NCBI RefSeq assembly: GCF_900454025.1 | Contig: NZ_UGQM01000001.1 | Coordinates: 992,001-1,056,000, forward strand | Direction: 5' to 3' | Length of the DNA: 64,000 bases | DNA from: Mycolicibacterium gilvum | GTDB taxonomy: Bacteria > Actinomycetota > Actinomycetes > Mycobacteriales > Mycobacteriaceae | Shown: in pieces, positions 22,001-30,000 of the stretch | Layout: each line of letters begins with the position of its first letter | Numbering within the stretch: position 1 is the stretch's first letter | The notes under the pieces: model-generated | What the model was told of the DNA's origin: nothing | Seen by the model: the letters and a program-made list of their open reading frames with translations, nothing else | Database searches by the model: none | Made by a program: the position numbers and the translations under genes

Positions 22001-23294
22001 ACTCACCGCGTTCGGTGGCCGGGGCGGTGCCGCCGGTGAGGATGAAGAACGCCAGCGCGCCGAGTCCGAAGACGTCGATGCGGGCAGGGTCGGTGGGCCG
22101 CGAGCCTTCCGGGGCGGCGAATAGGCGCGCAGTGTCGCTGGGGGCGCCGGCCATCAGTGTCAGCGAACCACCTGAGAGCCGGGTGACGGCGGTGTCGGGG
22201 TTGGCCGGCAGGATGCCCGCACTGTCCCAGTCGACGACCTGGGGGAGCAGCGCGTCGGCGCGTTCCCGGACGGCTACCGAGCGCGGGTTGAGGCTGCGGT
22301 GCACCACCCGGTTGCGGTGCGCGTAGTGCACGATGTCGGCCAGCCGGGCGATCAGGTCGAGCTGGGCGTCCAACGACAGGGTGTGGTCGGCCAGCCACAG
22401 GTCCAGCGCGGTGTCGGACTTGGGTTGCGGGAACACCAGGCCGATGCCCAGTTCGGGTTCGTCGACCAGATCCTTGGGCGCCTGCAGACCGTCGTAGGTC
22501 AGACGCTGCAGCAGGTTGTATTCGTGGGTGACGGCCTGGCGGCGGGCGTGATCCTCGGCCTTCGTGGCGCTGGGGTTGGTGGTGTAGAACCGGATGCGGA
22601 CATGGTCCTCGGTGTTGACGTGGTGAAACGCCGGCCAGTCCTGCCATCCGTCGCCGTCGGCCAGCGGCTGGTCGTCGATGATCCAGGAGCCCACCTCACG
22701 CTGGCGGCGCGGCGCCAGGCCGATGGCCTTCATCAGCCCCGCGATCAACTGGCTGTCGCGTTCACTGATGGGGTCGTGCTTGGCGGGCGCGAGCAGGATT
22801 TTGGAGATGCCGGGCAGCTTGGTGATGCCCTCGCGGCCGTCGAGGCCGTAGAGGTTGATCTTCGAGTTCGTCGGTAGGTCGCAGACGAACTGCTCGTGGT
22901 GCAGGAACACCAGCTCCTGGACGTAGGGGATTCTGCTGACCGCCTCGTTGCCACCGCGTTCCCGGATGGCGTCTTTGAGCAGCGAGGAGAAGTACTGGGC
23001 CTTGCGGCGGGCTAGCAACAGCGGCGAGTCCTCGGCGCGGTTGTTGCGCCGCCACAGGTGATCGTTGCCGGTCAGGATGCCGCGGTAGTGCTTGAGCTCG
23101 ATGAGGTAAAGCGTGTCGCGAGCCAGCACCAGCAGGTCGACCTCGTGCCAGCGGCCGCGGTTGTCGCGGAACTCGAAGTTGGCCCAGGCACGGAACGGCT
23201 CGGCGTCGGGCAGCAGCTGCTTGACCGCGTTGAGCCCGGCCTTTTCGTGGTCGAACTGCGACTCGGCGATCGTGACCCAGCGGCCGTCCTTCAC
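19077..23294 (-). CDS. pglW: PglW, NERD-domain serine/threonine kinase of BREX type 2
   Basis: The 1405-residue protein starts at GTG 23294 behind AAGGGGGG. Residues about 20-130 form a NERD nuclease-related domain, with HEVDLLVLARDTLYLIELK. Residues about 225-480 look like a degenerate kinase: the catalytic loop is HRSLNPRSVAV, with Ser where the catalytic Asp should be. Residues about 505-790 form an intact kinase with LGAGSTAVGILV, an LKVAK lysine, HRDIKPSNLGV near 625 and a DFS triplet. The last 600 residues are helical and have no recognised domain. In Streptomyces, PglW autophosphorylates and is needed for Pgl immunity. It is first in the operon, and its promoter probably lies in 23295-23600. 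Confidence 0.95.
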   Translation of the reverse strand: MKDGRWVTIAESQFDHEKAGLNAVKQLLPDAEPFRAWANFEFRDNRGRWHEVDLLVLARDTLYLIELKHYRGILTGNDHLWRRNNRAEDSPLLLARRKAQYFSSLLKDAIRERGGNEAVSRIPYVQELVFLHHEQFVCDLPTNSKINLYGLDGREGITKLPGISKILLAPAKHDPISERDSQLIAGLMKAIGLAPRRQREVGSWIIDDQPLADGDGWQDWPAFHHVNTEDHVRIRFYTTNPSATKAEDHARRQAVTHEYNLLQRLTYDGLQAPKDLVDEPELGIGLVFPQPKSDTALDLWLADHTLSLDAQLDLIARLADIVHYAHRNRVVHRSLNPRSVAVRERADALLPQVVDWDSAGILPANPDTAVTRLSGGSLTLMAGAPSDTARLFAAPEGSRPTDPARIDVFGLGALAFFILTGGTAPATERGELIDRLRRDRGLDLAAEMPQVRTPLRQLVLDATNPSPADRIADIGEFVARLDDVRNELLLKTTGTDPLEAGPGAELAGRRFVYQRKLGAGSTAVGILVKDNQIGGALRVLKVAKDPDAAERLRAEAQVLGRFENDDRIVTLHGVEDVGGRTALILRYAGRTTLAEELNNRGRLSIDVLQRWGTDLLTALVALERNGVTHRDIKPSNLGVYQSSSRADTHLVMFDFSMAGVSPDNVEAGTPPYLDPFLGTGIRRRYDTAAERYGAAVVLFEMATGATPHYGPDPGAHPATVDDDVAVAPAMFEAALAPAMVAFFTAALSRDPARRPDTAEDMLRAWRQTFTAADTPVTPQANDADAEKADAATALSVAGLSARAVSALASAAVTTVGELLAVDSTTLNRLVAREAKDTRKEIVERYRAWTKRLGKQQPQPSGTELRSLDDTVALLLSAVSSPRSSTTRRDAAALLLGTTPGLDGFASSTELAEKLGKAPQRGTQLIKELQEDWANTPATRELLDALTDIARGVIEDFGGVAAVSTLTAEIRSQLPQSGLGGIDPRAERAAAGLLRVALDRLHEHETASDEKTLVRRRHGRRLALLATDEMLLSAAEAAAKCADELVSADPNAVIPAVRAAAALRTAFQAGYTAVADNDTTAPMPTDGRLVRLAAAIAKHAAVSGRGELHNAAMSPAAAVAEALRGLAQNESLSASQIRSRVTARFPELDKVPQRPHLDTILAQTALNLTWDAAREVYCFPDAEPPSVTSMHTRQPTALPATGETVADIDQAANSVALLRRSLDEAGFVAVGVQIPRDRPGDHERVAQHLAMTYGGELVDVTTELIAGMQKLADERGIPWDLIRGADAAEATARDAQGLRAVIDRVAPALREKLRAAVFDGPRSASPLILTELSPLARYGHLDLLATLSDLAAPRRRPVWVVLPQLRGQVGALVDRKPIQLGSPGGQFVLWRDALDAVPVVGNRETT

Positions 23295-23604
23295 CGGTGA
23301 GTCACCCCCCTTATCGTCTCAACAAACGCTACCGAGTCGCGTCGCTGCTACCAGACTGCTGCCGGCAGTCACGCCAGGGTGGCGCGGTGCGCGCACGGAC
23401 AGCGAGTATGCAGGCGGCTGCTGACAGACAACCTAAGCGATTGGCTGCCGAAATGGCGCAAACGTCCCGACATCGAGCAATTGAGCCAAGTGTCGCCGTC
23501 AAGTGCACAGAACTGTGTGCTCAACGACCGGTCGAGACGTTAGCTAGATGTGCGGCAGCGTGTCACGGTACTGTGCGCCTGGGGGCATCGAACAAGGGGT
23601 GGGG
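23295..23604. promoter_or_regulatory. Divergent promoter region of pglW and the membrane-protein gene
   Basis: These 310 bases separate two divergent units. For pglW a minus-strand TAGCGT at 23331-23326 fits a mycobacterial TANNNT -10 box about 30 bases before the GTG start. A palindrome CACAG-AA-CTGTG lies at 23506-23517 and could be an operator for either side. In-frame starts for the rightward gene exist at 23548 (ATG) and 23599 (GTG). No other gene was seen. Confidence 0.4.
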
Positions 23605-24370
23605 ATGGTACTTCCGTTGATACCGGTGGCGCTGATAGCTGTCGGGGCGGTTACCGGGACTGGTGGGCTGGCGTTTGGGGGCAAGGGCGCTCTTTTGATC
23701 AAGAAAGCCCAGTCGCAGCGCAGCGAAGCAATAAAACGGTACGAGCAGCGCCGGGAGCAGAGCGAAGCCGCTGTTGCGGCCACCAACGGGCTACTCGAAA
23801 CGCTCGGCGAGGACCAGCAGCTGGCGCTGACCGATGTCGTGCTGCGGATGGCTGACTTCCTTCGCCGCAACGCGCGCCAAGTTCGAGAGAACGAGCGCCT
23901 GCTGGTCGACGGCATTGATGCGACGATGCATCGGGTTACCGGCCTCACGAGTCTCGATATAGATGCGACCTCGTGGATCGCCGGGGCCATCGGGTCAGTC
24001 GGTGCAGGGGTTAGTGCTGGAGCTGGGGTGACCGCAGCCGCCGGCACTTTCGGAGTGGCCAGCACTGGTGCGGCGATCACAGGTCTGTCCGGAGCGGCGG
24101 CCACGAACGCAACAATGGCATTTCTGGGCGGGGGAAGCCTGGCAGCTGGGGGCGGAGGAATGGCGCTCGGAGCCGCAGCACTGAACTTTGTGACGATCGG
24201 GCCTGGGCTTCTCGTCGCCGGGCTTGTCACCCACGCGCAGGGTGATAAAGCGCTGACGCAGGCGAAGGAAGTCTGCGCCAAGGTTGATGTCGGCATTGCC
24301 GAACTCGACGAGTTCGATGGGAAAATGGCGGCGGTGGACACGCGAGTGCACGAGCTGCGCACTGTCCTAG
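23605..24370 (+). pseudogene. 5' part of an IS-disrupted glycine-rich membrane protein gene
   Basis: ATG 23605 is preferred because AAGGGGTGGGG lies just before it; ATG 23548 is an alternative. The N-terminus has a hydrophobic segment (VLPLIPVALIAVGAV). A charged coiled-coil follows (about 30-110), then a long Gly/Ala-rich membrane region with FLGGGSLAAGGGG and VTIGPGLLVAGLV (about 140-225). After the IS insertion the frame runs 14 bases into the element and stops at 24384. Joining base 24370 to 25801 restores one frame of about 329 residues, so the gene was intact before the insertion. I do not know its function. Its layout, a helical hairpin flanked by coiled coils, suggests a membrane-associated effector or pore, but that is inference. 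Confidence 0.75.
24367..24370. repeat. Target-site duplication CTAG, left copy
   Basis: CTAG directly precedes the left inverted repeat and is repeated at 25797-25800 after the right one. A 4-bp YTAR-type duplication is typical of IS701-family elements. Confidence 0.9.
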
Positions 24371-24386
24371 TACTACAGCCGTAGAT
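24371..24386. repeat. Left terminal inverted repeat of the IS701-family element
   Basis: TACTACAGCCGTAGAT, an exact match to the reverse complement of 25781-25796. It supplies the TAG stop that ends the truncated host frame. Confidence 0.93.
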
Positions 24387-24391
24387 AGCGT

Positions 24392-25720
24392 TCATTGTTG
24401 TTGATGTTGTTTGCGGTAATGGTAGGTGCGGGCTCTCGTTTGATGTCGTCGCCGCCAGGTGGACCAGGCGAGGACGTCGGCAACCGCGTGTAGCGGCTGC
24501 AATACCAGGGCGATGAAGAGTCTGCGGAATTCATTGACTGTCAACGTGATCAGTGTCTGGCCGGTCTGGTCGTCGGGTTCGTCGCTGCGCCGTTGAGCGG
24601 CGGTCGTGACGACGAGGAAGGCATGGGCAAGCATGGATAGGGTGACCCAGCGGTGCCAAGAGGTCCAGGTCCGTACCTGGTGCTCGTCGAGCCCGGCCAG
24701 GCCCTTGCCGGCTTGAAACGATTCCTCGACCTTCCAGCGCCGCCCGGCGACCCGTACGTAGTCGGCCAGGGTGACCGGATTGGGGCTGTAGCAGCGGTAA
24801 TAGGCCAATTCAGCGGTCTTGTCGTTGCGGCGCACCAGCAGGTGATGGTGGCCGGGCTCGGCGTCGGTGATTTCGACCAACGTCCAGGAGTACCAGCGTT
24901 GGCCCTTGGCGCCGGTTCCGGCGCTGACGCGCCGCCAGGCCCGCCGCGGCAGAGACCGGGCAAGCTCGTCTACTCGCTGGCTGCCCGTACTGGTGGTGAC
25001 GGTGCGATTGGACCCGACGGCCAGCACATAGCCCAGCCCCTGGGCGGCGATCGCGGCGCGCAGGTCGGGGTCGGCGCCGTAGACCTCGTCGCCGGTGGCC
25101 CATCGCGCAGGGACTCCGGCGGCCACAGCACGAGTGATCATCCGCTCGGCCAGCGCAGGTTTGGTGGCGAACTCGACATCGGTGGGCACCCCGGCGCACT
25201 GACGGCGTTCCGAGTCGTCGATCCACGACTTCGGCAGGTATAGCTCGCGGTCCACCAGTGCGTGACTGTTGGGCCCCGCATAGGCCAAATACACAGCGAC
25301 TTGGGCGTTTTCGATCCTGCCCGCGGTACCGGTGTACTGGCGCTGAGTCCCGACGGTATGAGTGCCCTTCTTCACGTCTCCAGTCTCATCGACGATCAGG
25401 ATCGCCTCGTCATCGCCGAGGTGGTCGACCACGTAGGCGCGAAGATCATCACGCACTCCCTCGGCGTCCCACTTCGCCCGCGCCAGCAGATGCTGCATCC
25501 GGTCCGGGCTGCTGTGGCCGCAACGCTCGGCCAGCGTCCAACAGTTCTTACGGTCAATGTCACAGACCAACCCGAGCATCAACGCGCCGGCGTTGCGCAG
25601 CGGCTCGCACCGAGCGAACCGTGACGCGACCCGATCCAGCACCTCATCAAAGCCACTTCGCCACCGATCAACGTCTACCCTGTAAGCCGCGGCGACCGCG
25701 GCATCATCGTTAGTTCTCAC
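24392..25720 (-). CDS. IS701-family DDE transposase
   Basis: The protein has 442 residues from GTG 25720. The RNase H-like core shows ILIVDETGDVKKG (first Asp), WATGDEVYGADPDL (second Asp) and WKVEESFQAGKGLAGLDEHQVR (Glu), the pattern of IS701/ISXO8-like transposases. The C-terminus is basic and His/Gln-rich. It fills nearly the whole element and is intact. It moves the element by cut-and-paste. Confidence 0.93.
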   Translation of the reverse strand: MRTNDDAAVAAAYRVDVDRWRSGFDEVLDRVASRFARCEPLRNAGALMLGLVCDIDRKNCWTLAERCGHSSPDRMQHLLARAKWDAEGVRDDLRAYVVDHLGDDEAILIVDETGDVKKGTHTVGTQRQYTGTAGRIENAQVAVYLAYAGPNSHALVDRELYLPKSWIDDSERRQCAGVPTDVEFATKPALAERMITRAVAAGVPARWATGDEVYGADPDLRAAIAAQGLGYVLAVGSNRTVTTSTGSQRVDELARSLPRRAWRRVSAGTGAKGQRWYSWTLVEITDAEPGHHHLLVRRNDKTAELAYYRCYSPNPVTLADYVRVAGRRWKVEESFQAGKGLAGLDEHQVRTWTSWHRWVTLSMLAHAFLVVTTAAQRRSDEPDDQTGQTLITLTVNEFRRLFIALVLQPLHAVADVLAWSTWRRRHQTRARTYHYRKQHQQQ

Positions 25721-25780
25721 AAACTCCGAACGATGCCGCGGTCACCCAATCCAGCAAGGCAAACACGCCGACGAGCAACG

Positions 25781-25796
25781 ATCTACGGCTGTAGTA
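25781..25796. repeat. Right terminal inverted repeat of the IS701-family element
   Basis: ATCTACGGCTGTAGTA, the reverse complement of the left end with no mismatch, followed at once by the second CTAG. Confidence 0.93.
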
Positions 25797-25800
25797 CTAG
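25797..25800. repeat. Target-site duplication CTAG, right copy
   Basis: This matches 24367-24370. One copy belongs to the original host gene. Confidence 0.9.
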
Positions 25801-26024
25801 GTGACTTGCGCGAGCGAGCTGTCGCTGCGCTGGACCTCCTCGAATCAGAGGCATTTGAGGCTCAGGTGCATGCAGATCGATTCCAGAGGGCTATGACGTT
25901 AGCCATGGCGGTTCGGGACGTGGCCGCAGCGCCCATTGTCGATGATGCGGGCGAATTGACCGAGGAGAGTGCTCAACTCACGGTCAGATACCGCGCGATG
26001 TCGAAGGAGAACTTTAATGCCTGA
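25801..26024 (+). pseudogene. 3' part of the IS-disrupted membrane protein gene
   Basis: Reading on from CTA-G at 24370 through GT at 25801-25802, the frame continues GDLRERAVAALDLLESEAF and ends at TGA 26022-26024. It is an acidic helical tail of about 74 residues. A TTG at 25806 could in theory restart translation, but no ribosome site is visible. The tail overlaps the next gene by eight bases, showing that the two genes were an operon. The insertion may therefore also block or alter expression of the downstream gene. Confidence 0.8.
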
Positions 26025-26448
26025 GCCTGCCAGGACGCATGCTGCCAAGCTGGCCAGGCCAGGGGCGAATGTGATTACGCCGCTGCAGGGCTTCGACGCG
26101 CTGAACCAGATCGTCAACGCTACGCGGGAATGCATCGCCGTGCACCAGGTGGAGAAGACAAAACGTGCAAGGCTTGAGGTTTACGAGACGACCGAAATCG
26201 CGCGCATAAAGGCTGCGGAATCAGTGCTGAGAGATTACTTCGCTCAAATTTTCGCCGAGCGACGCGCGAACTTCGAGGAGCTGTTCACTCGTCTCGATAC
26301 CGCCTTGGAGGCGCAGGATGGTGAGACGATCAACTTGGTTGTCCGAGGCATCGTGGATATTGCGAAGTCTTCGCCTTTGGCGGACCTCGGTGACTTGGGT
26401 AAAATCCGTGAGGCACTTGACGATCCGAATCAGGTGTGGGAGTTCTAA
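26017..26448 (+). CDS. Small charged coiled-coil protein, unknown function
   Basis: ATG 26017 follows AAGGAGA at 26004-26010 and gives 143 residues; a longer frame from 25969 lacks a ribosome site. The protein has no membrane segment. Residues 40-95 are a charged helix (QVEKTKRARLEVYETTEIARIKAAE), and a short acidic tail ends PNQVWEF. It overlaps the disrupted membrane gene by eight bases and so is probably its partner. I do not recognise the family. It may now depend on transcription from within the IS or lack a promoter. Confidence 0.75.
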   Translation: MPEPARTHAAKLARPGANVITPLQGFDALNQIVNATRECIAVHQVEKTKRARLEVYETTEIARIKAAESVLRDYFAQIFAERRANFEELFTRLDTALEAQDGETINLVVRGIVDIAKSSPLADLGDLGKIREALDDPNQVWEF

Positions 26449-27067
26449 GTCGGCGAAGAGGTACCGACAAAAAATGGCCGCGCGACTACCTTCCCAAGGG
26501 CGTCACCCTCGCCGACTATTCGCTGGAAGCAACCGTTGGCAGTCGAAGAGCAGCTCAATAATCCCCGAACAGTCCTCAAAGACCGTTGTCCCGCCGGACT
26601 ATTCGCGCCATCGTAGCGTCAAGCAGTCCGTCAGTGTTGCGACGTGACTAGAACCCGCCCCGTCCTCAACGGCACCCTTCATCGAGTTATCGCGAGACTC
26701 GCGACAGACACCCCTACGGGGCACTGACAGATCCGCGCGGCGGGGCGGCTGATGGAGTGCTTGAATCAGCGCAGGGGACGATCGTTTGTCGGTGCCCTCT
26801 GTCATCCTGGTCGGCTCGCCTCCCGCGGGCGCACAACCCGACGGATGGGAATGATCGATGACCGACTGCCCGAGATTGACGTTCGTTCCAACCCTAGCTG
26901 CGCTAATCTTCGCCAGTACAATACGTAGCAAATTGGCGTGCGCGGTGATATTCACGGGGGTTCGACGCGGTATGTCCGATGTTGTGGGGCCGTGCCCGCA
27001 CCGGTTGTCGGCAAGAGTCCGACTTGTCGAGAATTCGCAAGACGCCCTGAATGTCGAGGTCTGAGAA
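26449..27067. other. Gene-free region before the large HEPN-helicase gene
   Basis: These 619 bases hold no open frame with a credible start and product. A short stretch at 26470-26556 reads KWPRDYLPKGVTLADYSLEA in one frame before a stop and could be a decayed coding remnant. The promoter of the gene at 27068 probably lies toward the right end; AGGT at 27057-27060 and GAGAAG at 27062-27067 are the only, weak, ribosome-site candidates. Confidence 0.5.
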
Positions 27068-30000
27068 GTGAACAACGTTGACCGCCACCAACTCATCGGT
27101 CAGACACTGACGGCGCTGGCCGGCGGATTATCGCCGTTCGTCACACAGGTGCTTAACCGCGTCATCCCGCCCGGCACCGACTGGGCCGACTTGCTACGAG
27201 CAAAGGACACCGCGAATGGCCGAGGGGGCGGGGAGTACCAGAGCCGCGATGTTGCCCTGATGCTTCGCGCCATGACCGAGCGGCTCGGCGACCTCGGCTA
27301 CCCGTTCAACCGTGCGATGCCGCGCCAGGCGGAGATCTACGCCAAGGAGCTGCGCGAGGTCCGCAACAAGTGGGCGCACACCGGCGAGTTCACCGACGCC
27401 GAAACCTATCGGGCCATCGACTCCGCCGAACTCCTACTCCGGGCCGTCGGGGCCGCCGACGTCGCCGAGCGCGTCCACAACCTCAAGACCGCGGTAGCCC
27501 CGATGGCGGCCCCGCCGGCACTGCAGCCAGCGACGCCGGCGCCACCGCAGTCCGGACCCGCCACTGTTCCGGCGCGGAAACCGGTGCCGCCCGCCGACGC
27601 CCCGCGCATCGACATCTCCGCGATCGCCGACCTCAGCTACGCGATGGCCCACTGCCGCATCCCGGTCATCGACCACATTACCGTCGACAACACCGGCGGT
27701 GACCGTCAGGGCGCCGTCCTCGAAATCGACGTCGTCAGCGCCGAGGGCTCGCACGGCGGCCCCGCCGAGATCCACCTCGACCTGCTGGCGCATCAGCCAA
27801 CCACGTTGCAGACCGTCGACCTCAAACTCGACCCGGCATCGATGTGGCGCGTCGACGAAGCCCGTCCCGGCGACATCCGCGTCGTGCTACGCGACAGCGC
27901 CGGCGCGGTCCTCGCCGAGGCCGCCAAGGAAGTCACCATCCTGGCGGCCAATCAGTGGAAGGCCACCCCACCGCAACTGGCCCTGGAGATCCTGGCGGCC
28001 TACATCCAGCCCAACGCCGCCGCCATCGCCCCGCTGCTGGTCGAGGTCTCCGACCGGCTCGGCGCGGCCACCGGCAACTCCTCGATCGATGGCTACCAGA
28101 GCGAGAACCCGGAACGCGTCGACGCTATCGCCCGCGCGGTATTCGATGCGGTGAAGGCCCGCGACATCCGCTACGCCGAACCGCCCGCCAGTTGGGGCGA
28201 CATCGGGCAGAAGGTCCGCACGCCCGCCGAGGTGTTCGACGGTCGCCTCGGCACTTGCCTGGACACCACGCTGACGCTGGCCGCCGTGCTGGAACAGTGC
28301 GGCATCAACTCGACCATCTGGCTGCTGCGCGGGCACGCATTCCTCGGCTACTGGCGCATCGACGGCGCGCTAGCCACCGTGTCGACCACCGAACCGGCCG
28401 AGGTGGTCAATCAGGTCGACCTGAAGAGCATTGGGCTCATTGAAACCACCCTTGTGACACAGTCGGTGCCCGACGCCACCTTCGACGACGCCCGGCGTGC
28501 GCCACGCATCCAGCACCTCGCCGAGGACCTGACCAACATCCTCGGCATCACCGATGTGCGGCAAGCACGGCGCTCCCTCATCTTCCCGCTGCCCAGCCGC
28601 AGCACAGACGCCGACGGCAACGTAGTCATCTCCGAGTACAAGCCCGGCGACGGACCGATGTTCCAACCGTACGAGGCCACCGAGTCGAAGCCGGCGGCCG
28701 CGGCCGAGGCCGTACCTGCGCGCGTCCGGCAGTGGAAGAACGCCCTCCTGGATCTGAGCCTGCGCAACAAGTTGATCAACTACACCGACCGCGCCGGCTA
28801 CCGCCTCGAAGTTCCCGGCCCGGCGCTCGGCCGCTTCGAAGACGCCGTCAACGCCGGCGCGCGGGTCAACCTGCTCGGTTCCGACGAAGTGCAGAACGTC
28901 GACGTCGCCCGCGGGATGCGGTTCGGCAGGGACCTGCCCGAGCCCGAACGCGAGTTGCTGCTTGCCGATAAGCACAGTGCCTACATCGACATCACCGCGG
29001 CGTCCTACAAGAACAAGCTGAGATACCTTGCTAACAAGGCAAAGACCATCCGCGAGGAAACCGGCGCCAACAACCTCTACTTGGCCTTCGGGATGCTCAG
29101 CTGGCACCTGAACGACCGACCGCTGCGGTCACCGCTGGTGCTGGTTCCGGTGTCGCTGACCACTACCAACCGCGGCGAGCGTTATCTGGTCACCATCGAT
29201 GACACTGGTGCCTCGACACCGAACTACTGCTTGATCGAGAAGCTACGAATCGCTTTCGGGTTGGAGATCCCGGGGCTAGCGCAGCCCGATGAGGACGCCT
29301 CCGGCATCGACCTGGTGGCCACCTTCGACGCGGTCCGCCGCGCTGTCGCAGAGGCCAAGCTGCCCTTCCTGGTCGAAGACAGCGTGCACCTGTCGATCCT
29401 GCAGTTCGCCAAGTTCCCACTGTGGAAGGACCTGGACGAATCCTGGAAGGCGCTGTCCGGCAACAGCTTGGTGCGCCACCTGCTGGAGACACCGCAGAAC
29501 CCGTACGTGGACCCGGCTGCCGAGGTACCGCACACCGACCTCAACGACCTGAGCACCGCGGTGCCGGTGCCCGCCGATGCCTCCCAGCTGCGGGCCGTCG
29601 CCGACGCCGTCGGCGGGCGGACCTTCGTCCTGGAGGGCCCGCCAGGAACAGGCAAGTCGCAGACCATCACCAACCTGCTGGCCCACGCGATGGCTAGCGG
29701 CCGGCGCGTCCTGTTCGTCGCCGAGAAGCGCGCCGCGCTGGATGTCGTGAAGAAGCGGCTGGAAAGCGTTGGGCTGGGGGAGTTGTCACTGGACATCCAC
29801 GACAAATCCGCGCGTCCGGCCGCAGTGCGCGCGCAGATCAAACATGCGCTGGAACTGCGGATGAGCCACGACGCGGATCTGCTGCGCACCAAGCTGCAGG
29901 TCGTCGAGTCCAGCAGGCACAGCCTGGCCCGCTACGCCGACCGGCTGCACGAGGCCAACGCTGTTGGTCAATCTCTCTACACAGCACGCTCCTTCGAGCT

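Larger units (their letters stand above)
24371..25796 (-). mobile_element. IS701-family insertion sequence, complete, 1426 bp
   Basis: The element is bounded by perfect 16-bp terminal inverted repeats, TACTACAGCCGTAGAT at 24371-24386 and its reverse complement at 25781-25796. It is flanked by CTAG duplications. It carries one intact transposase gene on the minus strand. The host gene resumes in frame after it. Perfect repeats and an uninterrupted transposase suggest a recent, potentially still active insertion. Confidence 0.95.

Noticed and set aside
26470..26556. Short reading KWPRDYLPKGVTLADYSLEA as a gene
   Set aside because: No start or ribosome site; at best a remnant.
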